From positions 1 to 10,710 of the forward strand of contig JAAZGX010000018.1 in the NCBI GenBank assembly GCA_012511005.1: 10,710 nt of DNA, given 5' to 3'. The stretch is from Clostridiales bacterium (GTDB lineage: Bacteria; Bacillota; Clostridia; Oscillospirales; Acutalibacteraceae). Made by a program: the position numbers and the translations under genes. Of the stretch, positions 1 to 6,720 are shown one piece after another; position 1 is the stretch's first letter; each line of letters starts with the position of its first letter. Below the pieces are notes generated by a model, which did not search any database, was not told the DNA's origin, and saw only the letters and a program-made list of their open reading frames with translations.

Positions 1-95
1 AGGAGAGAGCTAAGGTCGTTTCCGTGCTTTTCGGCAAAGCAGCCCGATAAAGAAATCACGATAATTAGTAAGATAACAACAATAATCTTTTTCAT
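1..95 (-). CDS. Lipoprotein N-terminus (partial, runs off left edge)
   Basis: Reading leftward from the ATG at 95-93, 31 codons are open to the window edge. They begin MKKIIVVILL and continue through a hydrophobic stretch to L-S-G-C at about residue 19, a classic lipobox. The protein should therefore be exported, lipidated on that cysteine by Lgt, cleaved by signal peptidase II and held on the outer face of the membrane. After the cysteine the visible residues are polar (FAEKHGNDLSSL). A GGGG purine run sits 7 bases upstream of the ATG. The gene is divergent from the adaptor/permease operon at 193. The function cannot be told because only the signal peptide is present. The lipoprotein assignment is fairly secure. 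Confidence 0.8.
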   Translation of the reverse strand, partial: MKKIIVVILLIIVISLSGCFAEKHGNDLSSL

Positions 96-121
96 AATAA
101 AGCCCCATTATTAACAATTTT

Positions 122-152
122 TTTACAACTTTTTAAGTGTATGTATTATAAT
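122..152 (+). promoter_or_regulatory. Promoter for the adaptor/permease operon
   Basis: A perfect -10 hexamer TATAAT lies at 147-152. TTTACA at 122-127 is the best -35, with a long 19-bp spacer (TTACAA at 123-128 gives 18 bp). The implied start near 159 leaves a leader of about 35 bases before the ATG at 193. The same -10 bases also read TATAAT on the other strand (150-145), so this AT-rich core could fire leftward for the lipoprotein at 95, but no good -35 is seen in that direction. Confidence 0.55.
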
Positions 153-192
153 TAGTAGATATCAAATCAATTAAATAAGGCGGTACCTATAT

Positions 193-1776
193 ATGAACAT
201 TATTAAAAAATTTAAATCTCTTCCCCCAAAAAAGAGAAAGCTTATTTACTCTTTAACGGCAGTGGGTGCGGTTGGTATTGCCATTATTGCCTTTATATTC
301 CGTCCGGAGGGTCCCCAAAAAGTAAATGTTGAAACGATTAAAAGCGGCTCTGTACAAAGTAAGATTGAAACGATTGGTACGGTTTCTACCGATAATTCTT
401 CTCTCTTTACTCTCCTTGAGGGCACATTCGTTAAAGATGTTAATGTTAAAGTAGGCTCCGTTGTTAAAAAAGGTGACTTGATAGCTACATTTGACGCTAA
501 CTCTGTTTCAGCTATGGTTTCCGCTAAAAGGGCAGATTACACTAAAGCGAAAAACGCTTATGATGATTATAAAGCGTCTGTAAAAAAAGCAAAGCAATCA
601 ATTCCCGTTGTTGAAAAGCAAGTTAAAGAGCTTGAGGCTGTTATTTCTAATCTTGAACAGCAAATTGCGAAAGACGAATTGAAAGAAGATACACAAACAA
701 CGGCTCCTGTAACAACAGCGCCGTCAGACAACACTGTTCTTGATGAGTTAAGCGACCTTTTAACGAACCTTATAAACATTAAAGGCACGATAAAAGAGTT
801 GAATGATATGCTTTCCTCTTTTAATAATATGAACAATACATCGTATGATATGTCATCACTTATGGCAGAGGGTATGAATACACCGCAAAATCAGCTTATC
901 TCATATAAGCTTCAGCTTTTAACACTCAATGCGCAGCTCACAGTGAACAATACTTTATCAGAAGCGCCTCTTGAAAGCGTTTATAAATCACTTTACGAAA
1001 AGGCATATGCCGATAAATTGGCGGCGGAAAGTGAGTATCTGCTGTTAAAGAACGGTTGGTATGCAGAGTTTGACGGTGTCGTTACCGCCGTAAACATAAA
1101 AGCTAACACGGCATATGTACCTGTATCGAAATCGTCAGGTATTAATGTCAGCGCTATTTTATCGGTGCTTTCAGGCGGCGGGGATGCCGGCTCGCTGTTG
1201 TCATCATTTTTAAACGGCGGTAATAATAACATTGGAGTTGAAGTTAAAAATTATGACGGGTTTACCGCTACAATTACACTTGATAAATATGACCTGCAAA
1301 AAGTAAAAGTCGGGCAAAAGGTAATGGTATACTCAGTAGATGAGAAAGAGTATAACGGAGAGGTGTCTTTCGTTGCCGCAGAAGCTACGGAAAGCACATC
1401 GTTTGATATTGCTTCCCTTGCAGGCTCATTTACAGGCGGTCCAAGCTCCTCAAATGCGGCAGTATGCAAAATTAAGATAAATAATCCCGATAAAGCAATA
1501 GTAGTAGGCTTTGATGTTGACCTTGAAATCATTACATCAGTAGTCGATAATGTGCCTATTGTTCCGGTCGAAGCGGTAAGATATGACGATAAGGGTATGT
1601 ATATATGGGTATTAAACGGAAATAAAAAGACCGTTTCTAAAAACTATGTAACATTCGGTGTAAGCGAAGATACGAAGTATGAGCTTGCTTCAGGCGCAAA
1701 GCTTGGGGATACAATAATAATAAACCCGCCCGCTTCTCTCGCTGATGGGGACAAGGTTTCCATAAAGAAAGACTGA
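193..1776 (+). CDS. HlyD/MacA-type membrane-fusion (adaptor) protein
   Basis: This is a membrane-anchored adaptor of the RND/ABC periplasmic-adaptor family, here in a presumed Gram-positive envelope, where such proteins work with a MacB-type ABC permease to export or sense envelope compounds. A basic N-terminus (residues 4-17) precedes one membrane helix at about 18-36. The first half of a lipoyl/barrel-sandwich domain follows (about 70-102, with GTFVKDVNVKVGSVVKKGD). Then comes a long helical hairpin (about 105-285), the second lipoyl half (about 289-311, AEFDGVVTAVNIKANTAYVP), a beta-barrel (about 350-450) and a membrane-proximal domain (to 527). Three low-complexity stretches interrupt this plan: a Thr/Ala/Pro-rich one at 168-178, a Ser/Gly/Asn-rich one at about 312-347 and another at 410-422. 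At 527 aa it is longer than a typical MacA of about 370-400 aa. The ATG at 193 has AAGGCGG 9 bases upstream. Nine bases separate its stop from the permease start. The class is secure; the cargo is unknown. Confidence 0.9.
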   Translation: MNIIKKFKSLPPKKRKLIYSLTAVGAVGIAIIAFIFRPEGPQKVNVETIKSGSVQSKIETIGTVSTDNSSLFTLLEGTFVKDVNVKVGSVVKKGDLIATFDANSVSAMVSAKRADYTKAKNAYDDYKASVKKAKQSIPVVEKQVKELEAVISNLEQQIAKDELKEDTQTTAPVTTAPSDNTVLDELSDLLTNLINIKGTIKELNDMLSSFNNMNNTSYDMSSLMAEGMNTPQNQLISYKLQLLTLNAQLTVNNTLSEAPLESVYKSLYEKAYADKLAAESEYLLLKNGWYAEFDGVVTAVNIKANTAYVPVSKSSGINVSAILSVLSGGGDAGSLLSSFLNGGNNNIGVEVKNYDGFTATITLDKYDLQKVKVGQKVMVYSVDEKEYNGEVSFVAAEATESTSFDIASLAGSFTGGPSSSNAAVCKIKINNPDKAIVVGFDVDLEIITSVVDNVPIVPVEAVRYDDKGMYIWVLNGNKKTVSKNYVTFGVSEDTKYELASGAKLGDTIIINPPASLADGDKVSIKKD

Positions 1777-1785
1777 GGTTTTGCT

Positions 1786-3042
1786 GTGATTAAGGAAAAT
1801 ATAAGGATTGCGGTCTTTAGTATTCGGACTAATCTTATGCGCTCGCTTCTTACGATGCTTGGCATAATAATAGGCGTGGCATCTGTAATTTCAATTATCA
1901 CAGTCGGCAACGGCGGCAGGGATTACATTGTCGGTATGATTAAGGAAATGGGCAGCTCTAATGCCGTTACGATAGCAGTCAATCCGCAAAACGCATCGTC
2001 AAGCGACTATATAACGGCGGATGATATAAGGGCAATTAAACAGCTTGAAATAGTTGAATATGTTTCTCCGACTGTTATGGGGCTCGGCTCTTTTAAAACA
2101 AAGTATTCTGACGGTTTTGCTTTTACAATAGGCGGTACAGCAGATTTTAAGCACATTATGAGCTCTGACTGCAAGCACGGAAGATTTTTTACACAGGAAG
2201 AATATTTGGCGTCAAAGCCTATTTGTATTATTGATACGGCAAGTGCGATGATGCTTTTCGGCTATGAGAATGTTATTGGGGAATCAATCGACTATTTTTC
2301 AAACGGTAAAACATACAAGCTAAAAATAATAGGCGTTATGGATTTGCTCGGTATGTTTGGCGGCTCTTCTGATGAATATATGGAAAGAATGTCAAGTATG
2401 TCAAGTATGATGGGCGGTATGACGGTAAATACTTGTATGGTTTTAATCCCTGCAAGCACAGCGTCTAAAATGCTTGACGCGCAAGAGAGGTATGACGCTT
2501 GCTATATTATGTCAAAGGATGTCTCAGACCTTGACGCCGCAGGCAATGCCGCGGTCAATCTATTAAAGGCAAGGCACAAAAATTTTGAGCGCGATAATAT
2601 ATATTCAGTCACAAATCTTGCAAGCCTTGTGGACCTTTTGTCCGCAGTCATTTCAATATTTACACTGTTTATAGCAAGCATAAGCGGCATTTCTCTAATT
2701 GTCGGGGGAATAGGCGTTATGAATATTATGCTCGTTTCCGTTACGGAGCGTACGCGTGAAATAGGTATAAGAAAAGCTTTAGGCGCCAGAACATCGGCTA
2801 TTTTATTTCAGTTTTTAACGGAATCTATTATTATGTGCATAATCGGTGGCATAATAGGCTTAACTTTAGGGGCGTCGGGAGCGCTTTTTGCCGCATATTT
2901 AGTGGGTATACCAATAAAAGTGAAAATTTCTACTATTATACTTGCAGTAGGATTTTCAAGCGCAATAGGCATAATTTCAGGTATATACCCCGCTATGCGA
3001 GCCGCAAAAATGCCGCCTATTGAGGCTTTAAGGCGAGATTAA
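1786..3042 (+). CDS. MacB/FtsX-family ABC transporter permease
   Basis: This is the membrane subunit of a type VII (MacB-like) ABC transporter, a mechanotransmission-type exporter. An N-terminal amphipathic segment leads into TM1 (about 21-41). A large extracytoplasmic MacB_PCD-type domain (about 42-284) follows, then the FtsX domain with TM2 (about 285-316), TM3 (about 343-373) and TM4 (about 382-402). The family signature GGIGVMNIMLVSVTERTRE, continuing IGIRKALGAR, spans 307-335; this cytoplasmic stretch contacts the ATPase. The protein ends PIEALRRD, the usual MacB-like tail. Its 418 aa is normal for a permease without a fused ATPase. The start is GTG, with GAGG at 1775-1778 overlapping the adaptor stop codon and 7 bases of spacing, which suggests translational coupling. 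No ATP-binding protein is encoded in the window, so the nucleotide-binding partner must come from elsewhere. A Met/Ser repeat lies at residues 199-212. The function is confident; the substrate is unknown. Confidence 0.93.
   Translation: MIKENIRIAVFSIRTNLMRSLLTMLGIIIGVASVISIITVGNGGRDYIVGMIKEMGSSNAVTIAVNPQNASSSDYITADDIRAIKQLEIVEYVSPTVMGLGSFKTKYSDGFAFTIGGTADFKHIMSSDCKHGRFFTQEEYLASKPICIIDTASAMMLFGYENVIGESIDYFSNGKTYKLKIIGVMDLLGMFGGSSDEYMERMSSMSSMMGGMTVNTCMVLIPASTASKMLDAQERYDACYIMSKDVSDLDAAGNAAVNLLKARHKNFERDNIYSVTNLASLVDLLSAVISIFTLFIASISGISLIVGGIGVMNIMLVSVTERTREIGIRKALGARTSAILFQFLTESIIMCIIGGIIGLTLGASGALFAAYLVGIPIKVKISTIILAVGFSSAIGIISGIYPAMRAAKMPPIEALRRD
2389..2412 (+). repeat. 9-bp tandem duplication making a Met/Ser-rich patch
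   Basis: ATGTCAAGT occurs twice in tandem (2389-2397 and 2398-2406), followed by ATGATG. It is in frame with the permease and encodes MSSMSSMM (residues 202-209) within a methionine-rich stretch (YMERMSSMSSMMGGMT) of the extracytoplasmic domain. The repeat is directly visible. Any role, such as soft-metal binding or a flexible loop, is speculation. Confidence 0.85.
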
Positions 3043-3051
3043 AAACAACAC

Positions 3052-3069
3052 TTGAAAAAAATTTAACAA
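3052..3069 (+). promoter_or_regulatory. Candidate Rex (redox-sensing repressor) operator
   Basis: The 18-mer has a perfect right half TTAACAA (3063-3069), a 4-base spacer AAAT (3059-3062) and a left half TTGAAAA (3052-3058). Against the clostridial Rex consensus TTGTTAANNNNTTAACAA it matches 12 of 14 defined positions with the correct spacing. It covers the -35 hexamer and most of the promoter spacer of pgk, so a bound repressor would block RNA polymerase. Rex senses the NADH/NAD+ ratio and commonly controls fermentation and some central-carbon genes. The match is seen; binding is inferred. Confidence 0.5.
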
Positions 3070-3080
3070 TGTTGTAAAAT
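3052..3080 (+). promoter_or_regulatory. Strong promoter for pgk-tpiA-gpmI
   Basis: TTGAAA at 3052-3057 and TAAAAT at 3075-3080 are separated by exactly 17 bp, a near-consensus vegetative promoter. The implied start near 3087 leaves a leader of about 25 bases, which includes the AAAGGAG ribosome site at 3098-3104. The promoter sits entirely in the 69-bp gap after the permease stop. No terminator is visible between the two operons, so read-through from the permease is also possible. Confidence 0.8.
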
Positions 3081-3111
3081 GTTTGTATTAAACTTATAAA
3101 GGAGACGAGAT

Positions 3112-4305
3112 ATGAGCGTTCTTAACAAGAAATCGGTTGAAGATTTAAATGTATCGGGAAAAAAAGTATTGGTGCGCTGTGATTTTAATGTAAAAATGGA
3201 AGGGTCAAAAATTACGAGCGATAAAAGAATTGTGGCATCACTTCCCACAATAAAATACCTTATAGATAATAAAGCAAAAGTCATTCTTTGTTCACATCTT
3301 GGGCGGCCGAAAGGTGGCGTTGACCCTGAGTTTTCAATGGTACCGGTGGCAAAAAGGCTTTCGGAGCTTTTAGGGCAAGAGGTATATATGGCGAAGGATG
3401 TTGTCGGAGAGTCAGCAAATTCTCTTGCCGCTTCACTTAAAGACGGTGAGGTTTTACTCGTTGAAAATGTGCGTTTTGAAATAGGCGAAACGAAGAATGA
3501 CGCAGAGCTTTCAAAAAAGTTCGCCGCACTTGCAGAGCTTTTCGTTAACGATGCTTTCGGCTCTGCGCATAGAGCGCACAGCTCCACAGCAGGTGTAGCG
3601 GATTATCTTCCGTCAGCTATGGGCTATCTTATTAAAAAAGAAATCGAGTTTATGGGCGCGGCGCTTGAAAATCCGAAAAGGCCTCTTGTTGCAATATTAG
3701 GCGGTGCAAAGGTATCGGATAAAATAGGCGTTATAGAAAATCTTTTAGATAAATGTGATACCTTAATAATAGGCGGCGGTATGGCTTATACATTTTTTGC
3801 CGCAAAGGGCTATGGATATGGTACTTCTATTTGTGAAACAGATAAGATTGAAACGGCCGAAGCTATGATGGAAAAAGCAAAGGAAAAAGGCGTTAACTTC
3901 CTTATTCCCGCAGATACAAAGTTAGGAAAAGAGTACGCACCCAATACAGAGTCTATGACCGTTAATTCAAACGAAATTCCGGACGGGTGGATGGGGCTTG
4001 ACATAGGTCCCAAAGCACAACAAATGTTTAGTGATGCAATAAAAGGTGCCGGTACTATTATATGGAACGGTCCTATGGGCGTTTCCGAGTGGGAGAATTT
4101 TGCGGCAGGTACAATAGCCGTGGCAAAAGCGGTTGCAGAGTCAGGAGCTATTTCAATAGTAGGCGGCGGCGACAGTGCGGCGGCTATAAAAAAACTTGGT
4201 TTTGAAGATAAAATGTCTCATATATCAACGGGCGGCGGCGCATCTCTTGAATTCCTTGAGGGTAAGGAACTTCCCGGTATTGCCGCTATAAACGACAAAG
4301 AATAA
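3112..4305 (+). CDS. pgk: Phosphoglycerate kinase
   Basis: Cytoplasmic glycolytic enzyme that transfers the phosphate of 1,3-bisphosphoglycerate to ADP, giving ATP and 3-phosphoglycerate. All family blocks are present in order: VRCDFNV (21-27, substrate Arg/Asp/Asn), SHLGRPKG (61-68), ENVRFEIGETKND (118-130), FVNDAFGSAHRAHSS (144-158), GGAKVSDKIGVIENL (197-211, nucleotide-binding lysines), WNGPMGVSEWENFA (318-331), GGGDSAAA (351-358) and the glycine-rich STGGGASLEFLEGK (372-385). The length, 397 aa, is standard for bacteria. One small oddity is Lys28 where most homologues have Pro after DFNV. The ATG follows AAAGGAG (3098-3104) with 7 bases of spacing. It is the first gene of the glycolytic operon, with tpiA starting 22 bases after its stop. 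No gap (GAPDH) gene is adjacent in this window, although it often precedes pgk. Confidence 0.98.
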   Translation: MSVLNKKSVEDLNVSGKKVLVRCDFNVKMEGSKITSDKRIVASLPTIKYLIDNKAKVILCSHLGRPKGGVDPEFSMVPVAKRLSELLGQEVYMAKDVVGESANSLAASLKDGEVLLVENVRFEIGETKNDAELSKKFAALAELFVNDAFGSAHRAHSSTAGVADYLPSAMGYLIKKEIEFMGAALENPKRPLVAILGGAKVSDKIGVIENLLDKCDTLIIGGGMAYTFFAAKGYGYGTSICETDKIETAEAMMEKAKEKGVNFLIPADTKLGKEYAPNTESMTVNSNEIPDGWMGLDIGPKAQQMFSDAIKGAGTIIWNGPMGVSEWENFAAGTIAVAKAVAESGAISIVGGGDSAAAIKKLGFEDKMSHISTGGGASLEFLEGKELPGIAAINDKE

Positions 4306-4327
4306 CGAGCTGTGAAAGGAAAAACAG

Positions 4328-5095
4328 ATGGATAAAAATTTACGGAAAGCGGTCATAGCGGGAAACTGGAAAATGAATAAAACCCCCGCAGAAACGACGG
4401 CTTTGATAAATGAGCTAAAGCCTTTAGTTGAAAATGCAGATTGTGACATTATTGTTTGTGTCCCCTACATTAACCTAAATGCGGCAATAGATGCCGCAAA
4501 AGGCTCTCTTATAAAAGTTGGCGCACAAAACTGCCATTGGGAAAAAAGCGGCGCGTTTACGGGCGAAGTTTCTGCTCTTATGCTTTCTGATATTGGGATT
4601 GAATATGTTATTATCGGTCACTCTGAAAGGAGAACATATTTTGGGGATACTGATTTAACGGTAAATAAAAGAACGAAAGCGGCAATAGAGAAAGGGCTTA
4701 CCGTTATTCTATGCGTTGGTGAATATTTAGAGCAAAGAGAGCAAGGCATAACATTTGAGGTTGTGCGCTCACAGCTTAAAATTGCGCTTATGGGTATATC
4801 AGAAGCTGACCTTGATAAAGTGATTATAGCCTATGAACCTGTTTGGGCAATAGGAACGGGCAAAACTGCCACAGCCGCAGAGGCTAATGAAGTAAACTGT
4901 GCTATACGCTCACTTATCGCAGAAATGTATTCAAAAGAAAATGCAGATAAAATAGTAATACAGTACGGCGGCTCTATGAATGCCAAGAATGCGGACGAGC
5001 TTCTTTCGGAATATGATGTTGACGGCGGGTTAATAGGCGGAGCGTCGCTAATAGCAGCAGACTTTGCCGCTATAATAAAAGCCGCAAGCAAATAA
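4328..5095 (+). CDS. tpiA: Triose-phosphate isomerase
   Basis: Cytoplasmic TIM-barrel enzyme interconverting dihydroxyacetone phosphate and glyceraldehyde-3-phosphate. The catalytic set is complete: Asn13 and Lys15 in GNWKMNKT, the electrophilic His98 in IIGHSERR, and the base Glu170 in AYEPVWAIGTGKTA, which also begins the flexible loop 6. The phosphate-binding YGGSM (213-217) and GLIGGASL (234-241) complete the site; Met217 replaces the more usual Val. The length of 255 aa is typical. The ATG has AAAGGA at 4315-4320 with 7 bases of spacing. The gene lies 22 bases after pgk and shares its promoter. The next gene, gpmI, starts 43 bases downstream beyond a small hairpin. Confidence 0.98.
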   Translation: MDKNLRKAVIAGNWKMNKTPAETTALINELKPLVENADCDIIVCVPYINLNAAIDAAKGSLIKVGAQNCHWEKSGAFTGEVSALMLSDIGIEYVIIGHSERRTYFGDTDLTVNKRTKAAIEKGLTVILCVGEYLEQREQGITFEVVRSQLKIALMGISEADLDKVIIAYEPVWAIGTGKTATAAEANEVNCAIRSLIAEMYSKENADKIVIQYGGSMNAKNADELLSEYDVDGGLIGGASLIAADFAAIIKAASK

Positions 5096-5103
5096 AAAAG
5101 TAG

Positions 5104-5121
5104 TCGGCGCTTATGTGCCGA
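5104..5121 (+). other. Intergenic hairpin between tpiA and gpmI
   Basis: A 7-bp stem pairs TCGGCGC (5104-5110) with GTGCCGA (5115-5121), with one G-U pair and a TTAT loop. No T-run follows on the plus strand, so it does not look like a terminator for the operon. It lies just upstream of the gpmI ribosome site and may be an mRNA processing or stability element, or may tune gpmI expression. Structure seen, role inferred. Confidence 0.45.
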
Positions 5122-5126
5122 AAAAT

Positions 5127-5133
5127 AGAGAGG
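5127..5133 (+). promoter_or_regulatory. Ribosome site that fixes the gpmI start
   Basis: AGAGAGG lies 5 bases before the ATG at 5139. An upstream in-frame GTG at 5115 has no purine-rich site in front and sits inside the hairpin at 5104-5121, so 5139 is preferred. Confidence 0.75.
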
Positions 5134-5138
5134 TAAAA

Positions 5139-6653
5139 ATGAAAAGACCTTATGTGTTATGTATTATGGACGGCTATGGGCTTAACTCAGACGAGTTCGG
5201 AAACGCTGTAAAATCCGCTAAAACTCCGAACCTTGACGAGCTGTTTACTAAATATCCAAACACCGCAATAGGAGCTTCCGGACTTGATGTGGGTCTGCCT
5301 GACGGTCAAATGGGTAACAGCGAGGTAGGGCACACGAATATCGGCGCGGGCAGAGTGGTATATCAGGAGCTTACGAGGATTTCAAAGTCAATAGACGACG
5401 GCGATTTTTTCGGGAACGAGGTTTTTTTAGGCGCTGTAGAAAACTGCAAAAAAAATAATTCCGCGCTTCACCTTATGGGGCTTTTATCGGACGGTGGAGT
5501 GCATAGCCACAATACGCATCTTTACGCCTTGCTTGAGCTTGCAAAAAAAGAGGGACTAAAAGAAGTCTATATTCACTGCCTTATGGATGGCAGAGATGTT
5601 CCCCCGACTTCAGGCGCAGAGTATTTAAAAGAACTTTTTCTTAAAACAAAAGAGCTTGGTATTGGTACTATCGGTGTAGTAGCAGGCAGATATTACGGTA
5701 TGGACAGGGAAAAGAAATTCGACCGAGTTGAAAAAGCGTACAACGCTTTAACGAAGCTTTCCGGTGAAAAGTTTACTTGCGGCTATGAAATGCTTCAAAA
5801 GTCTTATGAAGCGGGCGTTACGGATGAGTTTATTGTTCCTGCCGTAAACGAAAAGGCAAGCCCTGTAAAAGACGGCGATTCTTTCATGTTCTTTAACTTC
5901 CGACCCGACAGGGCAAGGGAAATAACGCGCGCTTTTACTGACGATGACTTTGACGGATTTGTAAGAGAAAAAAGACTGAATTTGTATTTCGTTTGTATGA
6001 CGCAGTATGACGCTTTAATGCCCAATGTAAATGTCGCGTATCTTCCGCAAAGCCTTGATAAGCCTTTCGGTCAAGTAATAAGCGAAAACGGGCTAACCCA
6101 GCTTAGAATAGCTGAATATACGAAGTACGCGCATGTAACATTCTTTTTAAACGGCGGTACGGAAACGGTTTATGAGGGGGAGGACAGAATTCTCATAGAC
6201 TCTCCAAATGTCGCAACATATGACATTATGCCCGAAATGAGCGCCTTTGAAGTAACAAACAGGCTAATTTCCGAATTGCAAAAGGATAAGTATGATGTAG
6301 TCGTAATAAATTACGCTAATTGCGATATGGTAGGGCACACGGGCGTGTTTGACGCTGCCGTTAAAGCTGTTGAAGCCGTTGATACTTGCGTCGGCAAGTT
6401 AGCGGCAGAGGTAGAAAAAAGAAACGGCGTTATGATAATCACAGCGGACCACGGAAATGCCGATAAAATGTACGAGCCAGACGGTTCTCCATTTACGGCA
6501 CACACGACTAATCCTGTTCCCGTAATAGTTTTGGGGTATCCTTGTGAGTTACAAAAGGGCGGCAGACTCTCTTATCTTGCACCTACTTTGCTTGAGATTA
6601 TGGGCATAGAAAAACCCGCCGAAATGACGGGTAAATCTCTTATAATCCAATAA
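5139..6653 (+). CDS. gpmI: Phosphoglycerate mutase, cofactor-independent
   Basis: Cytoplasmic Mn-dependent enzyme of the alkaline-phosphatase superfamily converting 3-phosphoglycerate to 2-phosphoglycerate through a phosphoserine intermediate. From the chosen ATG it is 504 aa, close to the family norm. The metal site is complete: Asp11 in MDGYG, Ser61 (phosphorylated) in GNSEVGH, Asp396 and His400 in DMVGHTG, Asp437-His438 in TADHGNA, and His455 in TAHTTNPVP. Substrate residues are also present: His122 in GVHSH, Arg152-Asp153 in DGRDVPP, Arg184, Arg190, and Arg255/Arg258 in NFRPDRAREITRAF. Ser61 and Asp11 lie one residue earlier than in the Geobacillus enzyme (Ser62, Asp12), which supports starting at 5139 rather than at the GTG at 5115. 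Cys395 replaces the Pro common in NYANPD. It is the last gene of the operon, with a terminator 15 bases after its stop. No enolase gene follows. Confidence 0.97.
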   Translation: MKRPYVLCIMDGYGLNSDEFGNAVKSAKTPNLDELFTKYPNTAIGASGLDVGLPDGQMGNSEVGHTNIGAGRVVYQELTRISKSIDDGDFFGNEVFLGAVENCKKNNSALHLMGLLSDGGVHSHNTHLYALLELAKKEGLKEVYIHCLMDGRDVPPTSGAEYLKELFLKTKELGIGTIGVVAGRYYGMDREKKFDRVEKAYNALTKLSGEKFTCGYEMLQKSYEAGVTDEFIVPAVNEKASPVKDGDSFMFFNFRPDRAREITRAFTDDDFDGFVREKRLNLYFVCMTQYDALMPNVNVAYLPQSLDKPFGQVISENGLTQLRIAEYTKYAHVTFFLNGGTETVYEGEDRILIDSPNVATYDIMPEMSAFEVTNRLISELQKDKYDVVVINYANCDMVGHTGVFDAAVKAVEAVDTCVGKLAAEVEKRNGVMIITADHGNADKMYEPDGSPFTAHTTNPVPVIVLGYPCELQKGGRLSYLAPTLLEIMGIEKPAEMTGKSLIIQ

Positions 6654-6667
6654 AAAACAATAAATAT

Positions 6668-6702
6668 AAACAGTCAATGGTGTAAAATCATTGGCTGTTT
6701 TT
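6668..6702 (+). terminator. Intrinsic terminator after gpmI, probably bidirectional
   Basis: A stem of up to 12 bp pairs 6668-6679 (ending ACAGTCAATG) with 6689-6700 (beginning CATTGGCTGT), with one internal G-U pair and a 9-base loop. A TTTTT run (6698-6702) follows on the plus strand. It lies between convergent genes: 15 bases after the gpmI stop and 18 bases beyond the carboxypeptidase stop. On the minus strand the stem is followed by a T-rich but interrupted tract, so weaker termination there is plausible. Confidence 0.85.
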
Positions 6703-6720
6703 ATCATAAAAAAGAAAGGG

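Noticed and set aside
95..124. TAATAA/TTATTA hairpin followed by a T-run as a plus-strand terminator
   Set aside because: The stem is all A-T pairs and no rightward gene ends before it; it lies in the leader of the leftward lipoprotein.
3045..3075. ACAACA/TGTTGT inverted pair around the pgk promoter as a terminator for the permease
   Set aside because: The arms are 6 bp with a 19-base loop and no T-run follows; the stretch is better explained as promoter and operator.
3063..3587. Minus-strand open frame of 174 codons opposite pgk
   Set aside because: It lies wholly antisense to a well-conserved pgk, is Ser/Phe-rich in the way antisense frames are, and has no recognisable domain.
5115..5138. 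Upstream GTG start for gpmI giving 8 more residues
   Set aside because: There is no ribosome site before it, it lies within a hairpin, and the family alignment of Asp11/Ser61 favours the ATG at 5139.
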